From positions 1-64,000 of the forward strand of contig NZ_JACBXD010000018.1 in the NCBI RefSeq assembly GCF_013870525.1: a stretch of DNA of 64,000 nucleotides, in the 5' to 3' direction. The position numbers were made by a program, and so were the translations under genes. Under the pieces are notes generated by a model. That model was given only the letters and a program-made list of their open reading frames with translations, ran no database searches and had not been told where the DNA came from. Of this stretch, positions 44,406-52,987 are shown in pieces (the stretch's first letter is position 1; each line of letters opens with the position of its first letter). Source of the stretch: Amycolatopsis pittospori (GTDB taxonomy: Bacteria > Actinomycetota > Actinomycetes > Mycobacteriales > Pseudonocardiaceae).

Positions 44406-44771
44406 GTGGAGTCCACTCGAGTTGATCGCTGGCTGTGGGCCGTCCGGCTGACGAAAACGCGTCCGGACGCCGCCGCGGCGTGCCGTGGCGGGCATGTCCG
44501 CGTGAACGGCAAACCCGCCAAGCCCGCCACCACGGTCGTCGCCGGCGACGAGGTGCGCGCCCGGGTCCACGACACCACGCGGATCTTGGAAGTGACGCGG
44601 GTGATCCAGAAGCGCGTCGGGGCCGCCGACGCGGCGACCTGCTTCATCGACCGGACACCCGCACCTCCTCCCGAGTCCGCGATCCCGGTGGCGCGGCGCG
44701 AGCGAGGTGCGGGACGGCCGACCAAACGGGAGCGGCGCGTGCTCGATCGCTTCCGCTCGGGGGAGAGCTAG
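44406..44771 (+). CDS. S4-domain RNA-binding protein, Hsp15-like
   Basis: 121 residues from a GTG. S4 domain at 5-55: VDRWLWAVRLTKTRPDAAAACRG, HVRVNGKPAKPA. The C-terminal basic tail RRERGAGRPTKRERRVLDRFR is the Hsp15 pattern. Hsp15 rescues 50S subunits with stalled nascent chains. The stop codon TAG is shared with the left end of an inverted-repeat element. Confidence 0.88.
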   Translation: MESTRVDRWLWAVRLTKTRPDAAAACRGGHVRVNGKPAKPATTVVAGDEVRARVHDTTRILEVTRVIQKRVGAADAATCFIDRTPAPPPESAIPVARRERGAGRPTKRERRVLDRFRSGES

Positions 44772-44933
44772 GGCGTGTTTCACAAGTCGGGTTCGCGGTC
44801 TTCGCGCCCAGGCGGCCCCTGACGGCACGGGCGGATACGCCCGAGTACGACCCGGTACGAGGGCGATCCGCCCGCACCGCCAGGAACCACCTGGATCACG
44901 AAGCCCATCGAACAGACTTATGAAACACGCCCT
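44770..44933. mobile_element. MITE-like element with 19-bp terminal inverted repeats
   Basis: AGGGCGTGTTTCACAAGTC (44770-44788) and GACTTATGAAACACGCCCT (44915-44933) are inverted with one mismatch; CTAG flanks both ends (TA target or CTAG). The 126-base interior has no ORF. This is the shape of a non-autonomous element mobilised by an IS630/IS5-type transposase elsewhere. Confidence 0.65.
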
Positions 44934-44939
44934 AGCCGC

Positions 44940-45084
44940 CGGATCTCGCGTGCCCAAAGCCGGATCTCGGGTGCTTGGAGGCGGATCTCGCGTGATCGGA
45001 GACCGTTCACCGAGTGCGGCTTCCAGGCACGCAAGATCCGTCCCTGAGCACGCGAGTGCGGTGTCTGGTCACGCGAGTTCCGCC
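44940..45084. repeat. Inverted array of 21-bp units, family B (three forward, three reversed)
   Basis: Forward units CGGATCTCGCGTGCCCAAA (44940, 44961, 44982) and reversed GCACGCAAGATCCGTCCC-type units (45027, 45048, 45069), each 21 bp. Same family as 18764-18863. Confidence 0.82.
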
Positions 45085-45114
45085 TTCGTCGGCGAGGTGT
45101 CGACACTCAGTATG

Positions 45115-45173
45115 TTCACATATATGGACGTTATTCACATCCGTTGACGGGTGACAGGAACGTGAACTATAAA
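45115..45173 (+). promoter_or_regulatory. Promoter and putative operator of the CBM2/beta-helix operon
   Basis: TTGACG (45144-45149) and TATAAA (45168-45173) with an 18-base spacer form a good housekeeping-type promoter. Upstream TTCACAT is repeated at 45115 and 45134 (19 bp apart), possibly an activator or repressor site. A 55-base leader with GGAGG precedes the GTG start. Confidence 0.62.
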
Positions 45174-45232
45174 GACTGGGTCCGGGTGTACACGCCGCAA
45201 CACCTTCCGTCAGTCCGTCACGGAGGTTTCGG

Positions 45233-47569
45233 GTGTCCCGAAAAAGTCCTCTTCGTCGTGCCGTCCTAGCGGCGGTCTCCGCCGTGGTCGCCACCACCGC
45301 CCTGCTGCAGCTACCGCCCGGCGCGGCGGACGCGGCACCGGGGCCGGGGCCGGGGGCGCTGACCGGCCTCGACACCGGAGCGGCCAACCGCCGCGCACCG
45401 GTCGCGGGGCTCTACGACTGGTCCAGGGCCGGATATCGGGGCGGTGCCGCACTTCCCGGCTCCGCCGAAGTGAATCCCAGCGCCACCTGCCAGGTCACCG
45501 CGGCCGAGCTGGCGAGCCAGTACAACGTCAAGCCGGACGACGGCGCCGACGACACCAACGGGATCCAGGCGGCGATCGACGGGATCAAGAGCGCCTGCTC
45601 GCCGTCCGGGAGTTACACCAAGCTGAGCACGATCACCTTCGCCGCCGGGCGTTTCGACGTCACGCACGAGATCCACGTCGACGCCGACTACCTGATCCTG
45701 CGCGGCGCCGGCAAGGACGCGACGAAGTTCGTCTACCGGCCCGACGCGAACACCTTGTACGACACCCTCACCCCGGACGGTTCGGACTGGGACGAGGACG
45801 GGATGACGTCGGGCGCGGGCAAGGGTGGCTGGCTGTGGCCGGGGCGCGGGTTGTTCCGCGTCCAGTCCCGGGGAGTGCACTCGTCCTACGCGAGCGATTA
45901 CGCGTCGGCGCCCGCCAATCGCAAGGACATCTTCGAGGGCACGGTCAACGTCCATTGGAAGGCCGGCGTGAAGCTGCGGGGCAAGCCGGGCGACACCGCT
46001 TTCGCCGCGCGGATGGGGGACCGGGTCGTCCACCTGGCGAGCAGCGGTGCGCTCACGTCGCTCGCCGCGGGCAACCTGGTCAACATCCGGGCGGCCAACT
46101 CGCTGAAGTTCTACGAACAGCAGCAGGCGACCCCGACCACGTTCCCGTTGCTGAACATGCACATGCGCGCCCAGATCCTCACGATCGCGGCACTGGACAC
46201 GTCCGCGCGCACCATCACCCTCGACAAGCCGCTCGAGTACGACGTCCCGGTCACGTCCACTTCGGACGGTTCCGCTCCGATCGACGGCGCCACGTACGAC
46301 TCGAAGGCTTCCCCGCTGGTCGACCCGGTCCTCGGCGTCGGGTTCGAGAATCTCGGCTTCACCCAGGACATGCCGGGCTTGAACCCGGCCGAGGCGAACA
46401 ACAACTACGGCAACATGGCGCCCGCGGCCGAGATGCACGGGATCGTCTTCAAGTGGGCGGCGAACTCGTGGGTGCGCGGGATCCGCGCGGACATGACCGG
46501 GTCGCATCCGATCGTCACGGAGGAGGCGAAGAACCTCCAGATCGTCGACAACGAACTCAACGGCTCGTGGAACAAGGGCAAGGGTGGCAACGGCTACTTC
46601 CGCGGCTCTCGCGTCTGGGACTCGCTCTACGCCGGGAACACTTCGACCCTGTTGCGGCACTTCACCTTCCAGTGGTCCGCCTCGGGCAACGTGGTGATCG
46701 GCAACTCGTTCGACTCCGATCTGAACCTTCACGGCGGCTGGGAGCGCAACAACCTCTTCGAGCTCAACACGGTGAAGGTCTCGTACGCGCACCGTTCGGG
46801 GAACTGCCGGGCCAACTGCGGCGAGGAGGGCGGCGGCGGACCCGACGACTCGAACTGGTTCCCGATCTGGTGGGGCGCGGGCAAGAAGGCCGTCAAGTGG
46901 TCGGGTGCTTCCGGCTACCGCAACGTGTTCTTCAACAACGCCATGACCAAGCAGGCGACGGACGGCGGACCGTATAACGACTTCTACGCCGACCGGCACC
47001 GCGTCTACGTCTTCGGCTGGGACGGCACCGCGTACAAGCACCTCGACATCGGCGGCACGCCGATCACCGACTGGGCGAAGAACGAGCAGCGGGATTACAC
47101 CGGTGGCCACGGGGTCGACGCGACCAAGACCGACGCCGCGTCGTCACTGTTCCTGAAGTCCGTCGACGGCACTCCGCCGTCGTCGTCGACGGGGCAGACC
47201 GGCACGCCGACGTCCACGACACCGACAACCACCACGAGTACACCTGACCCCGGTGCGTGCCTGACCGCGACGTTCGCACGGAAGTCGGTGTGGGACAGCG
47301 GTTACGGCGGCGGGTTCACCGTCACCAACACCTGCTCGGCGGCGGTGGGCTCGTGGGCCGTCGAGTTCGACCTGCCCGCCGGGACCACGATCAGCGGTTC
47401 GTGGAGCTCGGTGCTGACCAAGGCCGGGCAGCACTACCGATTCGGGAACGCGACGCACAACGGAAGCGTCAAACCCGGTGCGACGGCGAGCTTCGGCTTC
47501 AACGCCGCCGGTCAGGGGCTCCCGGTCGCCTGCACGATCGCCGGATCACAGTGCGGAGGCACGGAATGA
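45233..47569 (+). CDS. Secreted right-handed beta-helix protein with C-terminal CBM2
   Basis: 778 residues from a GTG (GGAGG upstream). Signal peptide about 1-34. Residues about 85-640 form a pectate-lyase-3-like parallel beta-helix: a start DDGADDTNGIQAAIDGIK, then repeated short strands such as LQIVDNELNGSW and GNVVIGNSFDSD. A Thr/Ser/Pro linker (about 645-670) leads to a cellulose-binding CBM2 (CLTATFARKSVWDSGYGGGF to QCGG). Probably a polysaccharide lyase or hydrolase of plant cell walls; the exact activity is not readable. Coupled (ATGA) to the next gene. Confidence 0.82.
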   Translation: MSRKSPLRRAVLAAVSAVVATTALLQLPPGAADAAPGPGPGALTGLDTGAANRRAPVAGLYDWSRAGYRGGAALPGSAEVNPSATCQVTAAELASQYNVKPDDGADDTNGIQAAIDGIKSACSPSGSYTKLSTITFAAGRFDVTHEIHVDADYLILRGAGKDATKFVYRPDANTLYDTLTPDGSDWDEDGMTSGAGKGGWLWPGRGLFRVQSRGVHSSYASDYASAPANRKDIFEGTVNVHWKAGVKLRGKPGDTAFAARMGDRVVHLASSGALTSLAAGNLVNIRAANSLKFYEQQQATPTTFPLLNMHMRAQILTIAALDTSARTITLDKPLEYDVPVTSTSDGSAPIDGATYDSKASPLVDPVLGVGFENLGFTQDMPGLNPAEANNNYGNMAPAAEMHGIVFKWAANSWVRGIRADMTGSHPIVTEEAKNLQIVDNELNGSWNKGKGGNGYFRGSRVWDSLYAGNTSTLLRHFTFQWSASGNVVIGNSFDSDLNLHGGWERNNLFELNTVKVSYAHRSGNCRANCGEEGGGGPDDSNWFPIWWGAGKKAVKWSGASGYRNVFFNNAMTKQATDGGPYNDFYADRHRVYVFGWDGTAYKHLDIGGTPITDWAKNEQRDYTGGHGVDATKTDAASSLFLKSVDGTPPSSSTGQTGTPTSTTPTTTTSTPDPGACLTATFARKSVWDSGYGGGFTVTNTCSAAVGSWAVEFDLPAGTTISGSWSSVLTKAGQHYRFGNATHNGSVKPGATASFGFNAAGQGLPVACTIAGSQCGGTE

Positions 47570-49020
47570 CGAGGAAACGACTGCTCGCCGCGATCGCGGC
47601 CACGGTGTCGGCGGCCGGCCTGTTCGGCGCCGTCGTCACCGCGGAGGCGGCCGCGCCCAGCCTGTCCGCCACCTTCGCCCAGAGTTCGGCGTGGGACAGC
47701 GGTTACGGCGGTAAGTACACGATCGCCAACTCCGGCGACGCGAACAGCGCACAGTGGACGATCGAGTTCGATCTCCCCGCCGGGACGACGATCACCACGT
47801 CGTGGAGTTCCGTGCTGACCAGGGCCGGGCAGCACTACAAGGTCTCGAACGCGGACTTCAACGGCACGATCAAACCGGGCGCCACGGCGAGCTTCGGGTT
47901 CAACACCAGCGGTCTCGGTGTCCCGTCCGGGTGCACGGTCAACGGAAGTCCCTGCGGGGGAGGAGTCCCGACCACCACGAGCCCACCGACGACGACTACG
48001 ACCGCCACGACCAGCAAGCCGCCGACGTCCGCCACCGTCCCACCCGGAGACGTCGTCGACGTCGGCACCGCGGCCGAACTGCAGGCGGCGCTGGCGGCGG
48101 CCGCCCCTGGTCAGACCATCCGGCTGGCCGCCGGGACCTACCGAGGCTCCTTCGTGGCCACGAAACCCGGCACGGCGAGCGCGCCGATCACGGTCACCGG
48201 GCCGGCCACGGCGGTCCTGATCAACGACGGCCCGTCGGGCACCGCGCCCTCGTGCCCCGCACCGACGGCGGGCTGGGACTCCGGATACGGGCTCTGGCTG
48301 TACGGCGCGCCTTACTGGCACCTCGACGGTTTCACCGTGCAGGAGTCGAAGAAGGGGATCGTCGCGGACGACTCCCACCACACCGTCATCGACGGCGTCC
48401 GCGTGCATCGGATCGACGAGGAGGGCGTCCACTTCCGCCGTTCCTCGGCCGACAGCGTCATCCGTGATTCGACGATCAGCCACACCGGCCTCGTGCAGGC
48501 GGGTTACGGCGAGGGCGTCTACCTCGGGTCGGCGAACTCGAATTGGGGGTGTCACGGGAACTCCGGCGGCGTCGACCGCAGCGACCGGATCCAGGTGCTC
48601 GGCAACCACATCGGACCGTACGTCGCGGCGGAATCCATCGACGTCAAGGAAGGCACCACCGACGGCGTCATCCGCGGCAACACCTTCGACGGCCAAGGCA
48701 TCAGTGGGGAGAACTCGGCCGATTCCTGGGTCGACGTCAAGGGAACCGGCTACGTCATCGAGGACAACACCGGCACCTTCGCCTCACCAGGGACGTTCGT
48801 GAACGGCTACGAGACGCACAACCCCGGCACTACGCCGTCCTTCCTGAACGGCTGCGGGAACGTGTGGCGGAACAACAGGTCCGATCTGGGCGGCGTCGGC
48901 CAGTACGCCGTCAAGATCACGTCGACGTCGAAATGCGCGGAACGACCCAACGTCGTCTACGCGTCCAACACCGTGTCGAGGGCGGTGAACGGGCTGACCA
49001 ACATCCCGGTCACCCCCTGA
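47566..49020 (+). CDS. Secreted N-terminal CBM2 with right-handed beta-helix protein
   Basis: 484 residues from ATG 47566, overlapping the previous stop. Signal peptide about 1-29. CBM2 (about 31-130) is nearly a copy of the CBM2 at the end of the upstream protein (both contain WDSGYGG, EFDLPAGTTI, KPGATASFGFN). A Thr-rich linker precedes a beta-helix (about 165-480) with IRLAAGTYRGSF, VIDGVRVHRIDEEGVHFRR and VDVKGTGYVIEDNTGTF, as in pectate lyase/DUF1565-like proteins. The reversed domain order relative to its neighbour suggests duplication and rearrangement. Confidence 0.82.
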   Translation: MTRKRLLAAIAATVSAAGLFGAVVTAEAAAPSLSATFAQSSAWDSGYGGKYTIANSGDANSAQWTIEFDLPAGTTITTSWSSVLTRAGQHYKVSNADFNGTIKPGATASFGFNTSGLGVPSGCTVNGSPCGGGVPTTTSPPTTTTTATTSKPPTSATVPPGDVVDVGTAAELQAALAAAAPGQTIRLAAGTYRGSFVATKPGTASAPITVTGPATAVLINDGPSGTAPSCPAPTAGWDSGYGLWLYGAPYWHLDGFTVQESKKGIVADDSHHTVIDGVRVHRIDEEGVHFRRSSADSVIRDSTISHTGLVQAGYGEGVYLGSANSNWGCHGNSGGVDRSDRIQVLGNHIGPYVAAESIDVKEGTTDGVIRGNTFDGQGISGENSADSWVDVKGTGYVIEDNTGTFASPGTFVNGYETHNPGTTPSFLNGCGNVWRNNRSDLGGVGQYAVKITSTSKCAERPNVVYASNTVSRAVNGLTNIPVTP

Positions 49021-49064
49021 CGGACGCCGGTGGCGGGAGCGGCGCGGCTCCCGTCACCGGCAGG

Positions 49065-49868
49065 TCAGTCGCGGATCGCGGCGATCGCGACGGTGGCATA
49101 GCGCACGGTGAACCGGCCGCCCAGCCGGTCGATCGCCGCGCCGACCTCGGCGAGGATTTCCTGCCGCGGCCCGGGGTCGACCCACGTCAGCGAGCCGAAC
49201 GTCGGGATCTGGTCCAACCATTCGTCCCGTGTGTACACCCGTTCCCAGTCGTAGCGGCTTCGCTCCGGCTCGCCGAAGCCGCCTGCTTCACGGAGGCCGT
49301 CGGCTGCCTTGGCGAGGATCGGCCCGTACGGGTCGGAGGACTGCTTCGGCACGTTCTTGAGGTCGATCGGGGAATCGGGCACGTGTCGGCGGTACGCGTC
49401 CGTCAGCGCGCCTGTGACCGCTTCGGGTGGTTCGGGCACGTGCCAGAACGCGGCCCAGAGGCCGCCCGGTCGCAGTACTTCGGCGGCCTTGGCAGCGCCC
49501 ACGACCGGATCCACCCAATGCCAGGCCTGCCCGGAAACGAGCAGGTCGAACCGGCGCCCGACGGGCTCCCAGTCTTCGAAGGTCGCGGTTTCGACGTCGA
49601 CGCCGCTCGTGCGGGCGAATTCGGCCATCCGGGGATCCGGCTCGACGCCCAGCACAAGGCAGCCCGCCTTCTGGAGCTGACGCGCTTCGATGCCGGTGCC
49701 GACACCGACGTCGAGGGTGACCCGCCCGGGGGCGGACGCGACGAGGTGATCGATGAGTTCCGGGGGATAGGCGGGCCTGGTCCGGTCGTAACGTCCGGCG
49801 TCCACGCCGAAGGATTCCGCGGCCTGTCGATGACGGTGAGGCTCACGCCCCGACGGTAGAGTGGGCAT
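49065..49868 (-). CDS. SAM-dependent methyltransferase
   Basis: 267 residues from ATG 49868; an ATG at 49889 would add 7. SAM motif LDVGVGTGIEARQL, motif II GVEPDPRMAEFA, and FDLLVSGQAWHWVDP, of the type common in trans-aconitate-like and resistance-linked methyltransferases. The start codon lies inside the first of two operator palindromes, so the mRNA is nearly leaderless. Probably repressed by the divergent TetR. Confidence 0.88.
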   Translation of the reverse strand: MPTLPSGREPHRHRQAAESFGVDAGRYDRTRPAYPPELIDHLVASAPGRVTLDVGVGTGIEARQLQKAGCLVLGVEPDPRMAEFARTSGVDVETATFEDWEPVGRRFDLLVSGQAWHWVDPVVGAAKAAEVLRPGGLWAAFWHVPEPPEAVTGALTDAYRRHVPDSPIDLKNVPKQSSDPYGPILAKAADGLREAGGFGEPERSRYDWERVYTRDEWLDQIPTFGSLTWVDPGPRQEILAEVGAAIDRLGGRFTVRYATVAIAAIRD

Positions 49869-49898
49869 GCGCCCACCATAAGTGGGCATGTGCCCACT
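49861..49898. promoter_or_regulatory. Twin TetR operators GTGGGC-N4-GCCCAC
   Basis: GTGGGCATGCGCCCAC (49861-49876) and AGTGGGCATGTGCCCACT (49881-49898), 21 bp apart (two helical turns), between the divergent methyltransferase and TetR genes. This matches the size and symmetry of TetR-family operators. Confidence 0.75.
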
Positions 49899-49918
49899 CG
49901 TCAACGCAAGGGAGTCGT

Positions 49919-50518
49919 ATGCCCACCGGGGTAGCCCTGCGCGAAGTACGCGCGCAGCTGTTCGACGCCGCCGAGCGAGTCCTGCTGCGGGATGGGCCGA
50001 GCGGGCTCACCAGCCGCGCGGTCACCACGGAGGCGGACTGCGCGAAAGGCGTGCTGCACCGGCATTTCGCCGACTTCGACGCGTTCCTGGCCGAGTTCGT
50101 GCTGGACCGCGTCGAGAAAATGGACGAGAAGGCGGCCACCCTGAAGGACGCCGCCGGAACCGGCGACGTCGTCGAAAACCTGACCGAAACGCTGATCGCG
50201 GTGTTCGAGTCGGTCGCGGTCGCGATCGTCCCGCTCGTGATCTTCCGCGACGAACTGCGCGCCCGGTTACGCCGAGAATGGCCCGCCGGGGTCCCGGTGC
50301 TGACGCAGGCGGCGGTGATGATCGGCGGCTACCTCGCTGCCGAACGCGATCTCGGCAGGCTGGCCACGGACGCCGACGTCGACACGCTCGCGGCCACCCT
50401 CATCGGTGGCACGCACCTGCTGTTCGCCGATCGCACCGGTGCCGCGCCGGACGCGGCACAGGTGCGGAAGACGGTCACCGCCGTCGTCGGCTCCGGGGTC
50501 AGGCCTGCGCGGCCGTGA
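49919..50518 (+). CDS. TetR family regulator
   Basis: 199 residues, ATG with GGGAG upstream. Helix-turn-helix at about 10-50 (GPSGLTSRAVTTEADCAKGVLHRHF). A TTA codon stands at 50267-50269, so translation may depend on the rare leucine tRNA. Divergent from the methyltransferase with paired operators; its 3' end overlaps folD by 20 bases convergently. Confidence 0.88.
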   Translation: MPTGVALREVRAQLFDAAERVLLRDGPSGLTSRAVTTEADCAKGVLHRHFADFDAFLAEFVLDRVEKMDEKAATLKDAAGTGDVVENLTETLIAVFESVAVAIVPLVIFRDELRARLRREWPAGVPVLTQAAVMIGGYLAAERDLGRLATDADVDTLAATLIGGTHLLFADRTGAAPDAAQVRKTVTAVVGSGVRPARP

Positions 50519-51332
50519 CGGTGTGCAGCAGCAGCAACGACGTCGTGACCGGGCCGACGCCACCGGGAACCGGCGTGATCGAACCGGCGATCGCCTCGAC
50601 CGCGGCCTGATCGACGTCGCCGACGAGGCCGCCTTCGGGCGTCGGGTTGGTGCCGACGTCGATCACCACGGCACCCGGCTTGACGTGGTCCGCGCCGATG
50701 AAGTGCGCACGGCCGACCGCGACCACCAGGACGTCCGCCGTCTTGGTGACCGCGGCGAGGTCCTTGGTGCGCGAGTGGCAGACGGTCACCGTCGCGTTCT
50801 CGGCGAGCAGCAGCAACGCGGCGGGCTTGCCGACCACGGTCGAGCGGCCCACGACGGCGACCTGGGCGCCGGAGAGGGCGACCTGCTCGCGCTTCAGGAT
50901 CTCCAGTACCGCGGCGGCGGTGGCGGGCGCGTAGGTCGGCAGGCCCGCGGTGAGGCGGCCGAGGCTGACCGGGTTGGCGCCGTCGACGTCCTTGCGCGGG
51001 TCGATGTGCGCGCCGACGTCGTCGAGCGTGACGCCCTCGGGCAGCGGCGTCTGGCAGATGATGCCGTGGACCGACGGGTCCGCGGACAGCTTGTCGAGTT
51101 CCCGGGTGACGTCCTCGCCGCTCGGCTTCTCCAGCTGCACCACGCGGCAGTCGACGCCGACCTTCTTGGCGGCGCGTTCGATGGAGCGGACGTACCAGGC
51201 CGTGGCGTCGTCGTCGGTCGGCACGAGCACGGCCAGCGTCGGGGCGGTGCCCGCCTCGCGCAGCTTGGCGGCGGTCTCGGTGACCTCGGCGGTGATGGCG
51301 GCGGCGATCGCGCGCCCGTCGATCAGCGTCAT
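50499..51332 (-). CDS. folD: Methylene-THF dehydrogenase / methenyl-THF cyclohydrolase
   Basis: 277 residues, normal length. Catalytic Lys/Tyr region DDATAWYVRSIERAAKK, the QTPLPEGV loop, NADP-binding VVGRSTVVGKPAALLLL and PVPGGVGPVTTSLLL. It interconverts 5,10-methylene- and 10-formyl-THF for purine and fMet synthesis. Its ATG overlaps the stop of the cyclodeaminase-like gene. Confidence 0.96.
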   Translation of the reverse strand: MTLIDGRAIAAAITAEVTETAAKLREAGTAPTLAVLVPTDDDATAWYVRSIERAAKKVGVDCRVVQLEKPSGEDVTRELDKLSADPSVHGIICQTPLPEGVTLDDVGAHIDPRKDVDGANPVSLGRLTAGLPTYAPATAAAVLEILKREQVALSGAQVAVVGRSTVVGKPAALLLLAENATVTVCHSRTKDLAAVTKTADVLVVAVGRAHFIGADHVKPGAVVIDVGTNPTPEGGLVGDVDQAAVEAIAGSITPVPGGVGPVTTSLLLLHTVTAAQA

Positions 51333-51952
51333 CGGGCGATCCTTTCGCGGACCTGGGTGACGAGGGCGTCGGCGCGCCCGGCGGCGGGGGTGTACTCGGC
51401 GAGGCGGGCCTCGGTCTCCTTGCGGAGCTGCTCGTCGGACATCGACGCGAGGTTGACCTCGACGTTGACCACGGCCGATTCGAGTGCGGACTTGGCGGAG
51501 GAGGCCGCGACCGCGATGTCGGAGATGACGTTGGTGTTGGCGCCTTCGAGGATCGAGGCGGCGACATCGATGACGTCGGCCGCGAGGGCCGCCGTACGCA
51601 GCGGGACGTCGGCGGCGCCGACCAGGGCGGTCTGGATCGCGGCGCTGCGGGCCTGCTTCTCCTCGTCGGTCGACTTGGGGAGCTTGTACGCGGCGACCAC
51701 CGCGTCGAAGGCGGCCGCGTCGTCGGCGGCGAGGCCGAGAGCGCGCTCACGGAGGTCCTCGGCGGTGCCGAGCGCCTCGGTCATGGCCGCTTCGTGCTCG
51801 GCGTACTTCGGCTTGCCGATGGTCAGGTTGCACACCATGGAGACCAGGGCGGCGCCCACCGCGGCGTTCATCGCGGCCGCCGCGCCACCACCGGGCGTCG
51901 AGGCCTTCGAAGCCAGCTCGTCGAGCCACTGACCGACCGGTTGAGCCTCCAC
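51329..51952 (-). CDS. fchA: Cyclodeaminase/cyclohydrolase family protein (FchA-like)
   Basis: 207 residues from GTG 51952 (GGGAAGGGAA upstream). The formimidoyl-THF cyclodeaminase fold: ASTPGGGAAAAMNAAVGAALV, then LTIGKPKYAEHE, and NVISDIAVAASSAKSALE. Operon with folD via ATGA overlap, so it likely supplies or consumes methenyl-THF. Confidence 0.92.
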   Translation of the reverse strand: MEAQPVGQWLDELASKASTPGGGAAAAMNAAVGAALVSMVCNLTIGKPKYAEHEAAMTEALGTAEDLRERALGLAADDAAAFDAVVAAYKLPKSTDEEKQARSAAIQTALVGAADVPLRTAALAADVIDVAASILEGANTNVISDIAVAASSAKSALESAVVNVEVNLASMSDEQLRKETEARLAEYTPAAGRADALVTQVRERIAR

Positions 51953-52016
51953 GCGATGTTCCCTTCCCGCTGGTTTTGCCGTCGCGCCGAAGCCTACCCG
52001 GGGGTTCCCGGGCAGC

Positions 52017-52067
52017 CTGAAGGCCACCTTTCGCCGATGATCAAGATCGGCGGAAGGTGGCCTTCGG
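52017..52067. terminator. Bidirectional terminator
   Basis: CTGAAGGCCACCTTTCGCCGAT pairs with ATCGGCGGAAGGTGGCC and following CTTCGG, about 21 bp with one mismatch and a short GATCAA loop, between the fchA operon and the peptidase gene. Confidence 0.82.
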
Positions 52068-52076
52068 ATCAGCGGA

Positions 52077-52907
52077 TCACGCCCGCTGGTATTCCTCCCA
52101 AGTGAGCTTCGGCGAGACGGCGGGGCCGTCGTCCGAGCCGCGGCCGGCGAGGCCGTTGTACCCGAGGTAGTAGTCACCGGCCTGGTGCTGCGCACCGGAC
52201 GAGAGGTCCGGATCGGACAGCGCGATGGCGTGGATGTGGTAGGCGAAGCCCTGGGCCGGGGTCCGGACCCAAGCGGCGAAGCCGACCTGACGCAGCTTCC
52301 GCGCGACGTCGGTCCTCGTCGCCGAAGACATCCCTTCCACGCCGATGTCCAGCGCGCCGCCGCCGTCGTGCGTACCGGCCGAAGCGCCGACGCCGCCGGG
52401 GTTGTACGACCCCTGGGTGATGGTGAGCTGCCTGCCGAGCAGACCCTCCGCCTTGACGAGCATCGCCTTGGTCCGGGTGTTCATCGTCTTGCCGTGGTAG
52501 GTCAGGCGGCTACCCGCCGAGACCGCCGCGGTGACGGTGTACCGGTCGGCGCCCAGCTTCTCCAGCGACGTCTTGCCCGGCAGCCCGGACGCGTCGATCC
52601 CGGTGTACCCCAGCGACTTCTGGTAGCTGGAGTAGGCCGTGATCGTCGACGTGCCGAAGTGGCCGTCGACGTACTGCTGGTCGAGCAGCCCTTTCGCGGC
52701 CAGCGCCTGCTCGACGAGCAGCACGCTGTCCTTGGCGCCCGGCGTCAGGGCACTGTCGGCCCGGCGCGGATCGATCTGCGCGGCCTTGAGCACCGCTTCC
52801 ATACTGGCCGCGGGCAACGCGGCCACGGTCACTTCGGCGCTGGCCGGTGCGGCCACGCCGAAGGAGAACGCGGTCGCTGTCGCGAGCACGGCTACCTTGG
52901 TCAACAA
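52077..52907 (-). CDS. Secreted peptidoglycan-binding M15-like peptidase
   Basis: 276 residues from TTG 52907 (GGAGG 6 bases before; TTG 52904 also possible). Signal peptide about 1-24. A PG_binding_1-like domain (about 60-125: VEQALAAKGLLDQQYVDGHFG) and a C-terminal domain with GTHDGGGALDIGV and AYHIHAIAL, which match the zinc ligands of VanY/M15-type peptidases (SxHxxGxAxD and HxH). Probably a cell-wall D,D-peptidase. Confidence 0.78.
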   Translation of the reverse strand: MLTKVAVLATATAFSFGVAAPASAEVTVAALPAASMEAVLKAAQIDPRRADSALTPGAKDSVLLVEQALAAKGLLDQQYVDGHFGTSTITAYSSYQKSLGYTGIDASGLPGKTSLEKLGADRYTVTAAVSAGSRLTYHGKTMNTRTKAMLVKAEGLLGRQLTITQGSYNPGGVGASAGTHDGGGALDIGVEGMSSATRTDVARKLRQVGFAAWVRTPAQGFAYHIHAIALSDPDLSSGAQHQAGDYYLGYNGLAGRGSDDGPAVSPKLTWEEYQRA

Positions 52908-52987
52908 TTCCTGCCTCCTGGACGAACCGACGTTTGTCCGGCCAGCATGATCAGCACGAATACAAGGGCCGTACAAACGAAGTTTTC

